This document shows positions 1-9,416 of a stretch of 64,000 nt of DNA, piece after piece. The stretch covers positions 62,001 through 126,000 of the forward strand of contig PDHQ01000019.1 of NCBI GenBank assembly GCA_003339415.1. Reading direction: 5' to 3'. The notes beneath the pieces were generated by a model. The model was given only the letters and a program-made list of their open reading frames with translations. It did no database searches and was not told where the DNA came from. Both the position numbers and the translations under genes were made by a program. This stretch comes from Ophiocordyceps camponoti-saundersi (nom. inval.). Taxonomy: Eukaryota; Ascomycota; Sordariomycetes; Hypocreales; Ophiocordycipitaceae. Every line of letters begins with the position of its first letter. Within the stretch, counting starts at the first letter, position 1.

Positions 1-449
1 CGTTGGCTGCCATATCTAGTAAGTTGGCCGCGAGCATATACGGGCTAGACGTTCTCGCCGAGACGATCCAGGACCGCAGAGACAACACCACGCGTTTCCT
101 CGTCATCGGCAACTTGCAGAACCCGACCCGGTTCACTCCGGCCGTCACCCGGTCGCTCTCCCCTGCGGCCGAAAGCTCGTCCGGGACCAAGTCGCTCGTC
201 TCCTTTACCGTACCCCACGACTCGCCCGGCGCCTTGGCCGGCGTTTTGTGCTGCTTCGACGAACAGAAGCTCAACCTGACGAGTATCAACACTCGTCCGA
301 GCCTGCTGGCGCCCTTTCAATATGTTTTCTTTGTTGAATTCGAGGGCCACAGATTTGACGACGATGGGAGGGTAGAGAGAGCGCTCGAAAAGATAGACTG
401 CGTTGCCAAGGAGTCAAGATGGTTGGGGAGCTGGGAAAAGTACCGTTGA
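1..449 (+). CDS. PHA2: Prephenate dehydratase, C-terminal part (5' truncated by window edge)
   Basis: Prephenate dehydratase converts prephenate to phenylpyruvate in phenylalanine synthesis. Only the last 148 or so residues are in the window; the frame is open at base 3 and ends with a stop at 447-449. The first part carries the end of the catalytic domain, with a conserved stretch reading YGLDVLAETIQD followed by NTTRFLVIG, which is the typical last motif of the PDT domain. After a short linker comes an ACT-type regulatory domain (VPHDSPGALAGVL, then LNLTSINTRPS), the usual site of phenylalanine feedback binding. The last residues (WLGSWEKYR) look like a natural end. The start and any 5' introns lie outside the window. 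Confidence 0.9.
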   Translation, partial: LAAISSKLAASIYGLDVLAETIQDRRDNTTRFLVIGNLQNPTRFTPAVTRSLSPAAESSSGTKSLVSFTVPHDSPGALAGVLCCFDEQKLNLTSINTRPSLLAPFQYVFFVEFEGHRFDDDGRVERALEKIDCVAKESRWLGSWEKYR

Positions 450-940
450 CCATGGCTGGGCTCAGTCAGGCTTTCTGTCAGCCTGTCCATGTCAATCAGG
501 AAACCCGTTCTGCCAATGGGAACCAATGGGAAAACAGATTTACCCTGCGAATACCCCCTGGGCCGTGTCACCTTGGGCAACCGAGTCCACCCCCTGAGGC
601 GGCGACGAAGTCTTGTAGGCAGCATCGGACGTGGAACAACACCAGCCAACAACACGGGAAGAGGCGGGAATGATGCAACGACATTCAGGCCGCTTTGCCT
701 GGAGCTGGTTGGCCTGTGTTTTCGCAACGTGATGCGCTGCTACGTGGCTGTGTGAGAAGAGATTAATCGACTTGACGTTGGACATTGACTCATATCAGGC
801 TTGACTGCCGCCGGCACCGGACTCTCCTTAGACGTTATAAAGCGACGAGCTTTGTGTTGTCCTCAGCGCTTGGATTCGAGTCAAGTCGTTTCGTCACTTT
901 GTTGTTTCGAAAGCAGCCTCGCTTCTTATGCCGAGCCGCC
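450..940. other. Intergenic spacer, PHA2 to dynamin-like gene
   Basis: About 490 bases without a convincing gene. It must hold the PHA2 3' UTR and the promoter of the next gene. Short open frames here lack family resemblance. An open frame runs upstream of the dynamin-like ATG at 941 but has no in-frame ATG and is read as 5' UTR. Confidence 0.6.
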
Positions 941-3742
941 ATGGCCATCATCAGCCTCCCGTCGCCCGACTATCGAGGTCTTCTGGACATGATAGATGAG
1001 TTTCGCGCTCAAGCCATCGACCGTTATGTCGCCCTGCCGGAACTCATAGTTACAGGGGATGAATGTGCTGGAAAAGGTGCGATTCTAGAGGCCATCACGG
1101 GCATGGCCGGACCAGCAGACGATGAGCGGTGCCCTCGATTTGCTACAGAATTGATGCTACGCCCATCGCCTCACACCAGAGTCAAGGCATCCATACTCCC
1201 AGATAGGGGTCGTCCACAAGAGGAACAAGACCAGCTCAGGCTCTTCGATAGAAATGTCGATCCGGCGGACCGAAGTCTGAACGACGTCATTGACGCTGCG
1301 AAACGAGCCATGGGTCTATCGGAAAATGCCATCGGAAAGGACGTGCTTCGCGTCGAGTTGACCGGCCCAGAACTACCATGCCTGACTGTCATCGACCTCC
1401 CGTGCCTTTCTCCCTCTGGCGAAGAAGACCAGGCTGCCGATCAAGGGACAGACCCCGTCAACGACATGGTTCTTGGCTATATGAACAGAAAGAGAAGCAT
1501 CATACTGGCCGTCGTCTCTGCACAAAGAGACTTTTCCCTTCCGAAAGTGATCAGTCTTGCTCGAGAGGCGGATCCAGATGGAATTCGTACCCTCGGCCTC
1601 ATCACTGAGCCCAGCAAAGTGGCGAAAGGGTCTGAGAGCGAAGACTCTTACGTGAAGCTGGCACAGAACCGCAATGTCAAGCTCCGTCTAGGCTGGCATG
1701 TCCTCGAGACCCGAGACCATTGCGAAGCTGAAGATGAATTCTTCCGTCAGAGCCCGTGGACCGGCATCGACCCCCTGCATCTGGGCATCACGTCTCTCAA
1801 GCCTCGGCTAGTCCACGTGCTCAAGTACCAGATCCTGCATCAGCTTCCAAGCCTCGCTCAAGACGTCTCCGATAGCATAGACGGCAGCAAGGAGAGGCTC
1901 GAGAAGCTGGGTTCGCCTCGCGGCACCATCCGAGACCAGCGCCGTTATCTACTGCAGATCAGCCAGAGCTTTTTCCAACTCACTCGAGCAGCCATCGACG
2001 GCGTGTACGGCGACGACTTCTTCGGCAGCTCCCGGACGGAAGAGGGTTATCGACGCCGGCTTCGTGCCGTTGTCCAAAATACACTGACCGACTTTGCCAG
2101 CCAGATGCATGCCGAGGGACGTTCGCGGCGCATAGTCGATCGTGACGAGGGGGACGAACGGCCCTTGGCGTCGGATGAGGTGTTGCGGTCCGCCTACGTG
2201 GAAGAAGTGAGGCAGTTGCTGCATCGCAACCGCGGCTGCGAACTTGCGGGCACCTTCAACCCGCTCATAGTCGGAGAGCTGTTTGCGGAACAGTGCCAGC
2301 CGTGGCGAGCCATCACCATGGCTCTCAAGGACGAGATGGTGGCGGCGGTTCGCAAGACGACACAGGTCGTGCCCTACCACGTCGCCGCCGAGGAGACGGC
2401 AGAGAAGCTCTCCGAGGTGGTGAACTCGGGTATCGACCACCTGAGCAAGGTGCTGGACGCTGCAGTCGAACAGGTCCTGGCGACTTACCTCGACATCCAT
2501 CCCATCACCTACAACGGCGACCTGGTCGATGCCGTCCGTAAGCTCCAGGCAGAGAGGCGCCGACAGGAGCTCGACGCTCGTGTCCGACGAGAGTTTGGTC
2601 AATCTCTCTTGGAAGCCGGAAATGTCTTTTCCGTGAGTGGAGATAAGCTGTTGGAACTGTTCGCCGCGCAGAGCGGAATCGACGAGGCTCTCACGGCGAG
2701 CTCCCTAGCCGTCGACTACGCGGAGGCATACTATACAGTTAGCAGCCCCCAGTCTCAAGAACTTGAGTCTCTCTGTTCAGAGCTAACTTGTCTTTTCTAC
2801 CAGATATCGATCAAGCGATTCATCGACGCCATCAGCACCCGCGCCATCGAATGCCAACTCGTACAGAAGCTGCCTTCCGTTCTCGACCCGGAGAAGATAC
2901 TGCTCCTAAGCAACGACGAGGTGACGCGCCTGGCTGCCGACAGCGAGGCCATCATCTCCGAGCGCGCTCACCACAGGGAGAAGCTTGCCGCGTTGGAGGT
3001 TACGCTACTGGAGCTCAAGCGACTGGACGGAGTGCGGCCCACAGCCTCTCGAGGCGAACCGGCCGTCTTGGAAGAAGAGGCGAAAGAATCCTTGCTCAAC
3101 TGGCCGGGAGGAGACTCGTCTGACGTGGAGAGACTGACTGGCCCTGCTTCGACCGCGTCGTCGAGCCATGAAAAGGGGGCCCCAGTAGAGGCGTCACAGG
3201 CGGAGGATCCTGGGCCACAGCCTGATGGGACGGGGGAGCAATCGTCGGTCGCCGAAGCTGCAACGGAGCATCAAAACGAGATGGTAGCAAACGCAGGCGA
3301 GGCGACTGCTATGCCACCAACTGAAGACGAGCTTGCTTCCACGGGAAAGCATCCCGCTAACAAGGACGATGAGCAAGGCGGTGTCCAAGTTTCCGCGCCC
3401 CCCGCGGCGGTAACGGTAGAGGAGGAGAAGGAGGAGGAAAAGCCTCGCAAGGAAGAGACGAGCACAGACGGAGGCGAAGCCATCAAAGACAGCGCCAGCG
3501 ACAAGACCATCACCGCACCGGTGGACGAGCGCTTCTACGAGACTTCTACCTGTACAGGCACGACAACGCCTCGCGTCTCGCCGGCGGAGGTGACGAGCGG
3601 CGGCGGTAGCGGTCCGTCGGTGCGACCTCTTCGTCCCTTTGATAGGCCTTTGCGGAGGGAGGATGGCGAGGGGGCGGCGGGAAATAAGAAGAAGATGCAT
3701 CGTCGTCATGGGCATTTGGTTGCGGGAGGGGATGTTAGGTAG
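941..3742 (+). CDS. Dynamin-like protein with degenerate GTPase motifs
   Basis: This belongs to the fungal Mx/Drp-like dynamin family, large GTPases that normally remodel membranes. Model: exons 941-2737 and 2804-3742, 911 aa. The 66-nt intron (GTTAGC, branch GCTAAC, CAG) is a multiple of three without a stop; removing it joins YYT to ISIKRFID and restores the conserved GED-like segment. The N-terminal fold aligns throughout (RFATELMLR, RTLGLIT, LGWHVLE), but all three main GTPase motifs are altered: the P-loop at 39-46 ends GKG instead of GKS, G3 at 152-155 is DLPC instead of DLPG, and G4 at 222-225 is TEPS instead of TKPD. Residues from about 676 on are a disordered Glu/Ser/Thr/Pro-rich tail. 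The start chosen is the first ATG of the conserved N-terminus. It may be a pseudo-GTPase; the role is not known. Confidence 0.85.
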   Translation: MAIISLPSPDYRGLLDMIDEFRAQAIDRYVALPELIVTGDECAGKGAILEAITGMAGPADDERCPRFATELMLRPSPHTRVKASILPDRGRPQEEQDQLRLFDRNVDPADRSLNDVIDAAKRAMGLSENAIGKDVLRVELTGPELPCLTVIDLPCLSPSGEEDQAADQGTDPVNDMVLGYMNRKRSIILAVVSAQRDFSLPKVISLAREADPDGIRTLGLITEPSKVAKGSESEDSYVKLAQNRNVKLRLGWHVLETRDHCEAEDEFFRQSPWTGIDPLHLGITSLKPRLVHVLKYQILHQLPSLAQDVSDSIDGSKERLEKLGSPRGTIRDQRRYLLQISQSFFQLTRAAIDGVYGDDFFGSSRTEEGYRRRLRAVVQNTLTDFASQMHAEGRSRRIVDRDEGDERPLASDEVLRSAYVEEVRQLLHRNRGCELAGTFNPLIVGELFAEQCQPWRAITMALKDEMVAAVRKTTQVVPYHVAAEETAEKLSEVVNSGIDHLSKVLDAAVEQVLATYLDIHPITYNGDLVDAVRKLQAERRRQELDARVRREFGQSLLEAGNVFSVSGDKLLELFAAQSGIDEALTASSLAVDYAEAYYTVSSPQSQELESLCSELTCLFYQISIKRFIDAISTRAIECQLVQKLPSVLDPEKILLLSNDEVTRLAADSEAIISERAHHREKLAALEVTLLELKRLDGVRPTASRGEPAVLEEEAKESLLNWPGGDSSDVERLTGPASTASSSHEKGAPVEASQAEDPGPQPDGTGEQSSVAEAATEHQNEMVANAGEATAMPPTEDELASTGKHPANKDDEQGGVQVSAPPAAVTVEEEKEEEKPRKEETSTDGGEAIKDSASDKTITAPVDERFYETSTCTGTTTPRVSPAEVTSGGGSGPSVRPLRPFDRPLRREDGEGAAGNKKKMHRRHGHLVAGGDVR

Positions 3743-4069
3743 GAAGGGGTTTGATCTTGATGCTGGGCTTGGGGGTTTAGTTTTCACGTCTGTTCTTCTC
3801 AACTTCATCGGCTGTTTGTTGTCTGACTTTGTTATGACTCGGTGATGCTTGAACCGTCTATGATCTTGCTGATAGCAGTTGAGGCATAGGATACAGTCTA
3901 TCGATGGTTCAATAACGATGCCCTTGAAGGTCTATACAGCAACTTCCTTGACAGTCTATACAACGATTTCCTTGGAGGTCTATACAGCAACTCCCCTGAA
4001 GGTATATACAACGACTCCCCTGAAGCTGTACACAACGACCCAACGCCATAAACGCAACAAACGCGTCTT
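3743..4069. other. Intergenic spacer between convergent genes
   Basis: Short spacer between the 3' ends of the dynamin-like gene (plus strand) and the arginine deiminase (minus strand). It holds the 24-bp tandem repeat listed separately. Both 3' UTRs must lie here. Confidence 0.6.
3922..4041. repeat. 24-bp minisatellite, five copies
   Basis: Five diverged units of exactly 24 bp run head to tail; the core shared by most units is a GGTCTATAC-like segment followed by AGCAACT or ACGACT. Because the unit is a multiple of three, open frames with an 8-residue period appear on both strands, but none has gene-like context. The repeat lies between two converging genes, so it is probably transcribed in at least one 3' UTR. 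Confidence 0.85.
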
Positions 4070-6063
4070 CTAAAGCCACCAACGCCTCCGCACGTCGCGA
4101 AAGGTATTCGTCGCGCAATGTACATCGCCTTCCTGTCGCGCAAAGTACAGATCCTCGATGAAGTCGACGTCGAAGCCGACGCCAGCGTATACGCTCCTCA
4201 CCCTTTCCTCCATGATGTCCGAGCCGTCGACGAGCGGACCGTACTGCTTCGGCGCGACGTAGTGCGAGCCGGTGAGGACGAGACCGTTGATGGCGTTCGG
4301 GTAGATGGACGACATGCCGCGGTGTCTCGCTGCCCGTCGCTGCGGACCCTTGGCTTCGCTTGCGTTGAAAGCCGTGCTGTTCTCCGCGGCGAAGGGGACG
4401 AAGCCCGGCCGCTCGTAGGGGTATAGGATGTGACGACGGAACAGCACCGGCACGCCAAACGTCTCTTCCTCGCTGAGGCCCGTCTCACTCTTGAGAAGGT
4501 CGACTGCCTTCCGGACATGCTGAGCGCTCTCGGCAATGGCTTCGAGATCCGTGTCCGAGCTCAGGAAGTCGTTGATGGTTTCGCGATGGTCTGGATTGTC
4601 GTCCCTCTTCGGAGCGCGCTCGAACTTGACGCCTCCGAAGCCCCTTTTCTGAGCATCTCGCAACACGTCGACGGCGGCATCCGCATCGGCGTACATCAGG
4701 TACCAGCCCCGGCTCGTGTTGGCGGGCACGAACTGAAGGAACTCGTCGATGTGCCGCACATCCAGCCATAGGGAGTCGACAAGCAGAGGGTCTTGGGCTT
4801 CTTGGGCTTGAATGTAGGGGAGCATGTAGGGGCTTTTGCCTTGCTCGTCGGTGCCACCCATGATGACTCTTCCGGCTGGGTATTTCTTGCCGTTGTGCTC
4901 GTATGGCGGGATCGTTTCGAGGTTTCCGCCACCGTCTATGTTGCCTGGATGGTCTTTTGACGAACTGTTGCGATTGGGTTGTGAAGGGTCTACGATTGCC
5001 CCTATCCCAGTTGCTCGGAGTTCCCGCGATATAGACTCGGCCAACTTCTCACCATAATGCGGTATCATCAAGATGCGCAGACCGACGGTTCCGTTTGGGC
5101 CCGGCATGGACTGATATCCGGGCTCGAAATAGTCCTGTCCCCAGGTGATGGCAAGATTCTTGAAGAGATATAAAGGGGTTTTGATCCCAGCCTTTTTCAT
5201 GCTCTGTTCCAGACCGGAAATCATGGCTTGAAGATCCTTTTTCTTCTCTTTCCTTTCCGGAGCATCATCGGGGTTGATGGAAGCGTTGTTGGTCATGACG
5301 GTGTCTATCTCTTGCAGATGGTGGTGACTCAGAACCGGCGCAACCCGTAAGACGACCGAATCTGTCGACGTTTCCGTCCCGTCCGTCACGGTGAAACGTA
5401 CCGTCGCTCTCCCGTCCCAGGCTGGCCCATCGCGGACCTGGACGGTGCCGTTGTCCGAGCGCGTGTATCCCGAGAAGCCCCGGGTGGCGCGGGCGTCGAT
5501 GCCCAGCCGAAGTCCTCGGGACAGATGCTCGGCCGAGAAAGTCGTCTCGTTGGTGACAATCTCCCAGGAGCATTTACCTTCCCCCTTGGGTCGAAAGACG
5601 CGAACCAACTGACTTGCCAGGTCATCCGATACTGAGATGGTGCCGACAGCTGAGGAGTTGAGACCCTGCATCGGCACCGTCCGGATAGGAGCCATCAGAT
5701 GAGGAGCCCGCTGGACATCATCGGCGGCATCGTGACAGGCCAGCAACGTGATTTGCCGTGTCATCGGGTCCTCTGACGTTTCCTTCATCTGCGAACAGCG
5801 TCTGTCCGTGTCTCCGATGTTGGAAAGAAATATAGCGCCGGCCGTGTCTGACCATTCATGTTTCCCGGCGAGATCCGTCGAGGACTCGATATCAACCTTG
5901 CCGTCGCGGTTACTATCGGCTCGAATGTCGGCTTTCAAGGCCGTTGCGAGCGAGTTCTGGCCCGCGGCTATCGCAGAAGGTTAGAAACGTGGGCCTTTCT
6001 TTTCTCAGCCGTCTTGAACATGACTTTACCCAGAACAAGAGCGGAGGCGATGGAGAGCTTCAT
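4070..6063 (-). CDS. Secreted protein-arginine deiminase (PAD family)
   Basis: PADs hydrolyse peptidyl-arginine to peptidyl-citrulline, usually with calcium. Model: exon 1 6063-6030, intron 6029-5968 (62 nt, GTAAAG, branch CTAAC, TAG), exon 2 5967-4070; 643 aa. Splicing joins a classic signal peptide (MKLSIASALVLAAGQNSLATA) to the body, so the product should enter the secretory pathway. An EF-hand-like loop, DSNRDGKVD, is at about 29-37 and belongs to the calcium-binding middle region. The catalytic domain carries WGQD (Asp 290), RHIDEF (His 417 and Asp 419) and GDVHCATN (Cys 629), matching the Asp/His/Asp/Cys set of known PADs. No disruption is seen, so it should be active. Fungal PADs are patchily distributed, and transfer is possible but not shown here. 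Confidence 0.9.
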
Positions 6064-6104
6064 GGCGATTGGATTCGGTCACGTAAGGAGCGGCTTGAGG
6101 GGAA

Positions 6105-6166
6105 ACTTTGTTGATGGAGAGAAGCTCGAGGGAACTCTGTTGATAGAGAGAGGGAAGCTCGAGGAA
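6105..6166. repeat. Short direct duplication (about 28-30 bp, two copies)
   Basis: Two adjacent copies share TGTTGATRGAGAG followed by GAAGCTCGAGG. They lie about 50 bases upstream of the deiminase start codon, within its 5' UTR or core promoter. Confidence 0.6.
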
Positions 6167-6589
6167 GAGGAAGGCGTCACCTTTATAGTTGAGACGTAAG
6201 GGGTTCGTCAACTCGTTTGTTGGGTTAGGCAGGCAAGATGGCCAACGTAGTTTTAGCTTTAACATGGCCAATAAAGGATGTAAGTTGGGACTCCGTTCTT
6301 TAGAAGCTCTATTCTTGGAAGAAGAAGAACACTGGACAAGTGTTGAGAGGCATCAGGAACGCTACCAGGCTCTCTCTCTCTCTCTCAGGCAAGGAGTTGT
6401 CAAGTTGATGATTTGAGGGCTGTGAAGGGGCGGTGGCACTCGGCATGAGCCTGAGCTGCAAGGGTATATATAGACTGTATTGCTTAGACGAGTCTCTTTC
6501 CAGGAGCGCTGTATTTAGCAAGACGTCTACGGACAATGATGGAGATGGAACCTGATCTGATAGAGATGTTGAAGCTTTGTTCCTGTTGA

Positions 6590-6870
6590 GGCTTATTTAT
6601 AGCAGCAATAGTGTCGTTGAGTTTTATCGAGTTGATGTAGCATGTGCCTGGATAATGAAGGCACAAAGGGAATGAATGCCTCTTGTAAATATAGCTATAA
6701 GGCTTTCTACTCCTGCAAGTTATCATTACGACTTATTCATAGCAACGATGACGCCGCCAAGCTCCGTGAAATTAACATGACGTATCCCCGGATAACGACG
6801 GCGGAAGGGAGGTTGTGCCTTATCGTTATATATATATATATATATATATATAGCTCCAAGGCTTCCTACT
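6590..6870. repeat. Diverged tandem duplication of about 140 bp
   Basis: Two halves (about 6590-6722 and 6728-6870) share in the same order an ACTTATTCATAG/GGCTTATTTATAG block, a CTGGATAATGAAGG/CCGGATAACGACGG block, a TGCCT block and an AAGGCTTYCTACTCC block. The second copy has gained an AT microsatellite. The pairing was found by eye and needs alignment. Confidence 0.5.
6829..6852. repeat. AT dinucleotide microsatellite
   Basis: Uninterrupted alternating TA run of about 24 bases inside the second copy of the 140-bp duplication. Confidence 0.9.
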
Positions 6871-7521
6871 CCGTTACGTTCCAACCGTGAATCCAGCCAA
6901 TACGACAGACTAACCAATGCCTACTGGGTAGGTAGGTCAACAGGTGCAAACTGTTTGTTATACTGCAGTCAACCTGGACATGCTTCTGGATCTACAGATT
7001 ACAAACAAACATGCACAACTCCTCCGAGAACTACCATGGGTTGATGGATCCACGCCTGTGCGTAGGTGGTATCAATTTCACACACATGAAATGCAACCTT
7101 TCAAGTGACCCACGTTTCTCTCTACCTATCAACGAAGGATTCAATCTCCGGAGGATGCATTTAGGCAGCCACAGCCACCGTCTGTGTGTATGTATGTAGA
7201 TAAGCGTATGTATGCATAAACAGCTACGGAGCCAAGGGCAGACAGACCCATCAGGAGGGACTAAACGATTCCTCAATGAGCCAAGTATAGATTAAGATAT
7301 GTAGGGAAAGCAGTTCATGCCTCGGGAATACGAAGCTTCATCTTAAGTCCCGACTTTGGTCCCGCCTTATGCTCGTCATCCCTGTTTCCCATACGAGCGG
7401 CGCGGCTGGGCAACCGAGCTTTTGGCTCCCCGTTGGTTGCCCTGAAGCAGCGGCGCAGATAACAAAAAAGCTCGTGTCTAAGCCACGGTCTGCGCCCCTG
7501 GACGAAGCCAAAGCGTATGTA

Positions 7522-7530
7522 TATATAAAG
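7522..7530 (+). promoter_or_regulatory. TATA box of the GPI-protein gene
   Basis: A TATATAAAG motif about 100 bases upstream of the ATG at 7628, at plausible distance for a start site in the CT-rich leader that follows. Confidence 0.55.
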
Positions 7531-7627
7531 GGAGGCAGACGGATACGCAGCCAGTTGTCTTGTCCCTCTACCTGTCCTTCGGTCCATCACTCTCTCTAAC
7601 ATCAACCCCTTCGACCGACATCGAATC

Positions 7628-8281
7628 ATGGTTCAACTCCGCCTCCTCTACCTCGGCCTCCTGGCAGCCGCGCCCACGGTGATGGCCGCCAAGGACGAAG
7701 ACGTCGACGTCGACGATGCCATAAACAGCATAGACGATGCCCAGAATCTGTTGGACTGCGCCAAGACGATGATCTCACTAGGAAGTGCTCCGCCTCCGCT
7801 TCCGACAGCGTTGGCAGCCGTGGAAGGGGATGATACGTGTGTCCCTTCGTCTTTGACCAAACCATGGGAAAGCTACAAGTCCGAAGTCAACGCCTGGACT
7901 TCATCCATCAAATCAACGGGCAACGACTGCAAAGCGACTGGCTCCTTATCGTCTCAGCTCGCTGCGATTAGCACTTCATTGGATCTGGGTGCTAGCAAAT
8001 TTGCGGCCGTCACCGTCTGCTCTGAAGGCGAAACGAAGAAGACGGCGGTCAAGACCTCGTCGTCAAAGGCTTCTTCAGCAGACGCCACCAAGACTGACTC
8101 ATCTGCAACTCCATCCAAGACTGGTTCGTCTGCAACTGCATCCAAGACATCAGCTTCATCCAAGGCGTCTGAACCAGGCGTGACGACCAAGACGACTGCC
8201 AAGTCCAGCAACGGGGCTCCGCGTGAGACTGGCTTCGCCGTTGTCGCTGCGGCTGCGGGACTTGCCGTGCTTGCGCTGTGA
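7628..8281 (+). CDS. Small GPI-anchored Ser/Thr-rich secreted protein
   Basis: A 217-aa single-exon protein of a type common at fungal cell surfaces; no named family recognised. It starts with a signal peptide (MVQLRLLYLGLLAAAPTVMA, cleavage near residue 20). The mature N-terminal half (about 21-135) carries four cysteines (LLDC, DDTC, GNDC, TVC), enough for two disulphides. Residues about 140-195 are an imperfect repeat rich in Ser, Thr, Ala and Lys (SSATPSKTGSSATASKTSAS), a likely O-mannosylation stalk. The end is a GPI signal: SSNGAPRETG then a hydrophobic tail ending AAAAGLAVLAL. It is probably a wall or membrane-anchored protein; its biochemical role cannot be told. Confidence 0.85.
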   Translation: MVQLRLLYLGLLAAAPTVMAAKDEDVDVDDAINSIDDAQNLLDCAKTMISLGSAPPPLPTALAAVEGDDTCVPSSLTKPWESYKSEVNAWTSSIKSTGNDCKATGSLSSQLAAISTSLDLGASKFAAVTVCSEGETKKTAVKTSSSKASSADATKTDSSATPSKTGSSATASKTSASSKASEPGVTTKTTAKSSNGAPRETGFAVVAAAAGLAVLAL

Positions 8282-9017
8282 TCGCATTGGCAGTCGATAT
8301 GGCATTCGTTTGAGCTTGTATTCTGGATAGAACGGGGAACTCATTGCATTGGCGGCCTTCATCATCGGTGCTTATGGAAGAAAGGGGACAAGGACGGGCA
8401 GAGACTTGATCTCATGCCATTTAATAGCTTGTTGTTATCATTCTAGATAGTCTAAACTCGTCAACATACACGATAAATCTTGTGATAGTAATAGAAGCAT
8501 AAGAACGGCGTGCTTCCTCCGCAGCCATGAGTTATGACAACCTATTCTCATCCGAGGTCATGCCTCTCGCCCTGAGATTCGGAAACTGACTTGAAAGAGC
8601 AAGAGACGTTAAAGACACAAGAGGTAGCACCTTCAGTAGACTGAGTCGAGCATGTAAACCTACTCACTTACCCTGCCCTGAAGTCAAATGAATGAGGGAG
8701 GCAGGACCAAAACACCACGTTGCTGACTCGCAACAATGTCTCGACACACGATGACGGACCTGACTTCTCACAGGACAACCATGCGCGCTTCGAGAAGAAG
8801 CCTGCTCCTTGTCACGACCTATGATACTCTGTATCACAGTAACCCAGAGGTAGGTCCTCAACTCGGGTGATGACGTCAAGGATCGAGCAGAATGATGGTG
8901 AGTCAGTCGAAGAGTTACACGAAAGGCGATAATCCGATGCCGTTTTAACACGAGTGAATCAAAGGACGGGTAAATGCTCCTTTCTTCCACGAACGCGTCT
9001 TGTTAAGGAGGGAACAT

Positions 9018-9116
9018 CATGAAAAACTGATAAGAACAAGCCGTGAACAACATGAAAGACTGATAAGAATAAGCCGTGAACAACATAAAAGACTGATAAG
9101 AACAAGCCGTGAGTTA
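9018..9116. repeat. 33-bp tandem repeat, three copies
   Basis: Three contiguous 33-bp units, each with CATRAAARACTGATAAGAA followed by a segment containing AGCCGTGA; they differ by only a few substitutions. From about 9129 to 9185 a related pair of roughly 28-bp units also contains GAGCCGTGA and CTCTTTG. They lie just upstream of two TATA boxes and could act as a reiterated regulatory motif. Confidence 0.85.
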
Positions 9117-9202
9117 CAGGGAGACTCTAGGAGCCGTGATTAACAGACAAAACTCTTTGAGCCGTGAATAACAGAAAAGACTCTTTGCAGCAAACAAACA
9201 CG

Positions 9203-9234
9203 TATAAAGCCAACCTTGACCTTCCGTCTATAAA
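9203..9234 (+). promoter_or_regulatory. Two TATA boxes of the small Cys-rich gene
   Basis: TATAAA occurs at 9203-9208 and 9229-9234, followed by a CA/AC-rich leader running to the ATG at 9417, which is usual for strongly expressed fungal genes. Confidence 0.5.
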
Positions 9235-9416
9235 GCAGCCGCATAGCCGGACTTGAGAGTTTCCCCTTCATCGTCGACAACAGTCACCAAGGAACAGAGA
9301 TCATCAACATACTTGGAAAGGTTCCAACCACAACTCAGTCTCAACACCAGTCAGTCATCAGTCTGAAGCAATCGAGCACCTACCAGCAGAAGGGTGAAAA
9401 AAAGCCATCAGAGAAG

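Larger units (their letters stand above)
6064..7627. other. Intergenic region, divergent promoters, repeat-rich
   Basis: About 1.56 kb between the divergently transcribed deiminase and GPI-protein genes. It contains a roughly 28-30 bp direct duplication, a diverged duplication of about 140 bp, a TA dinucleotide run and GTAT-type short repeats. No coding frame with family resemblance is seen. Confidence 0.6.
8282..9416. other. Intergenic region upstream of the small Cys-rich gene
   Basis: About 1.1 kb holding the GPI gene 3' UTR, the 33-bp tandem repeat at 9018-9116, a 28-bp pair after it, two TATA boxes and a CA-rich leader. No gene found. Confidence 0.55.

Noticed and set aside
1949..2602. 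217-codon minus-strand frame
   Set aside because: Antisense shadow within the dynamin-like gene.
3879..4073. 64-codon frame over the 24-bp repeat
   Set aside because: Open only because the repeat unit is a multiple of three; the opposite strand is open too.
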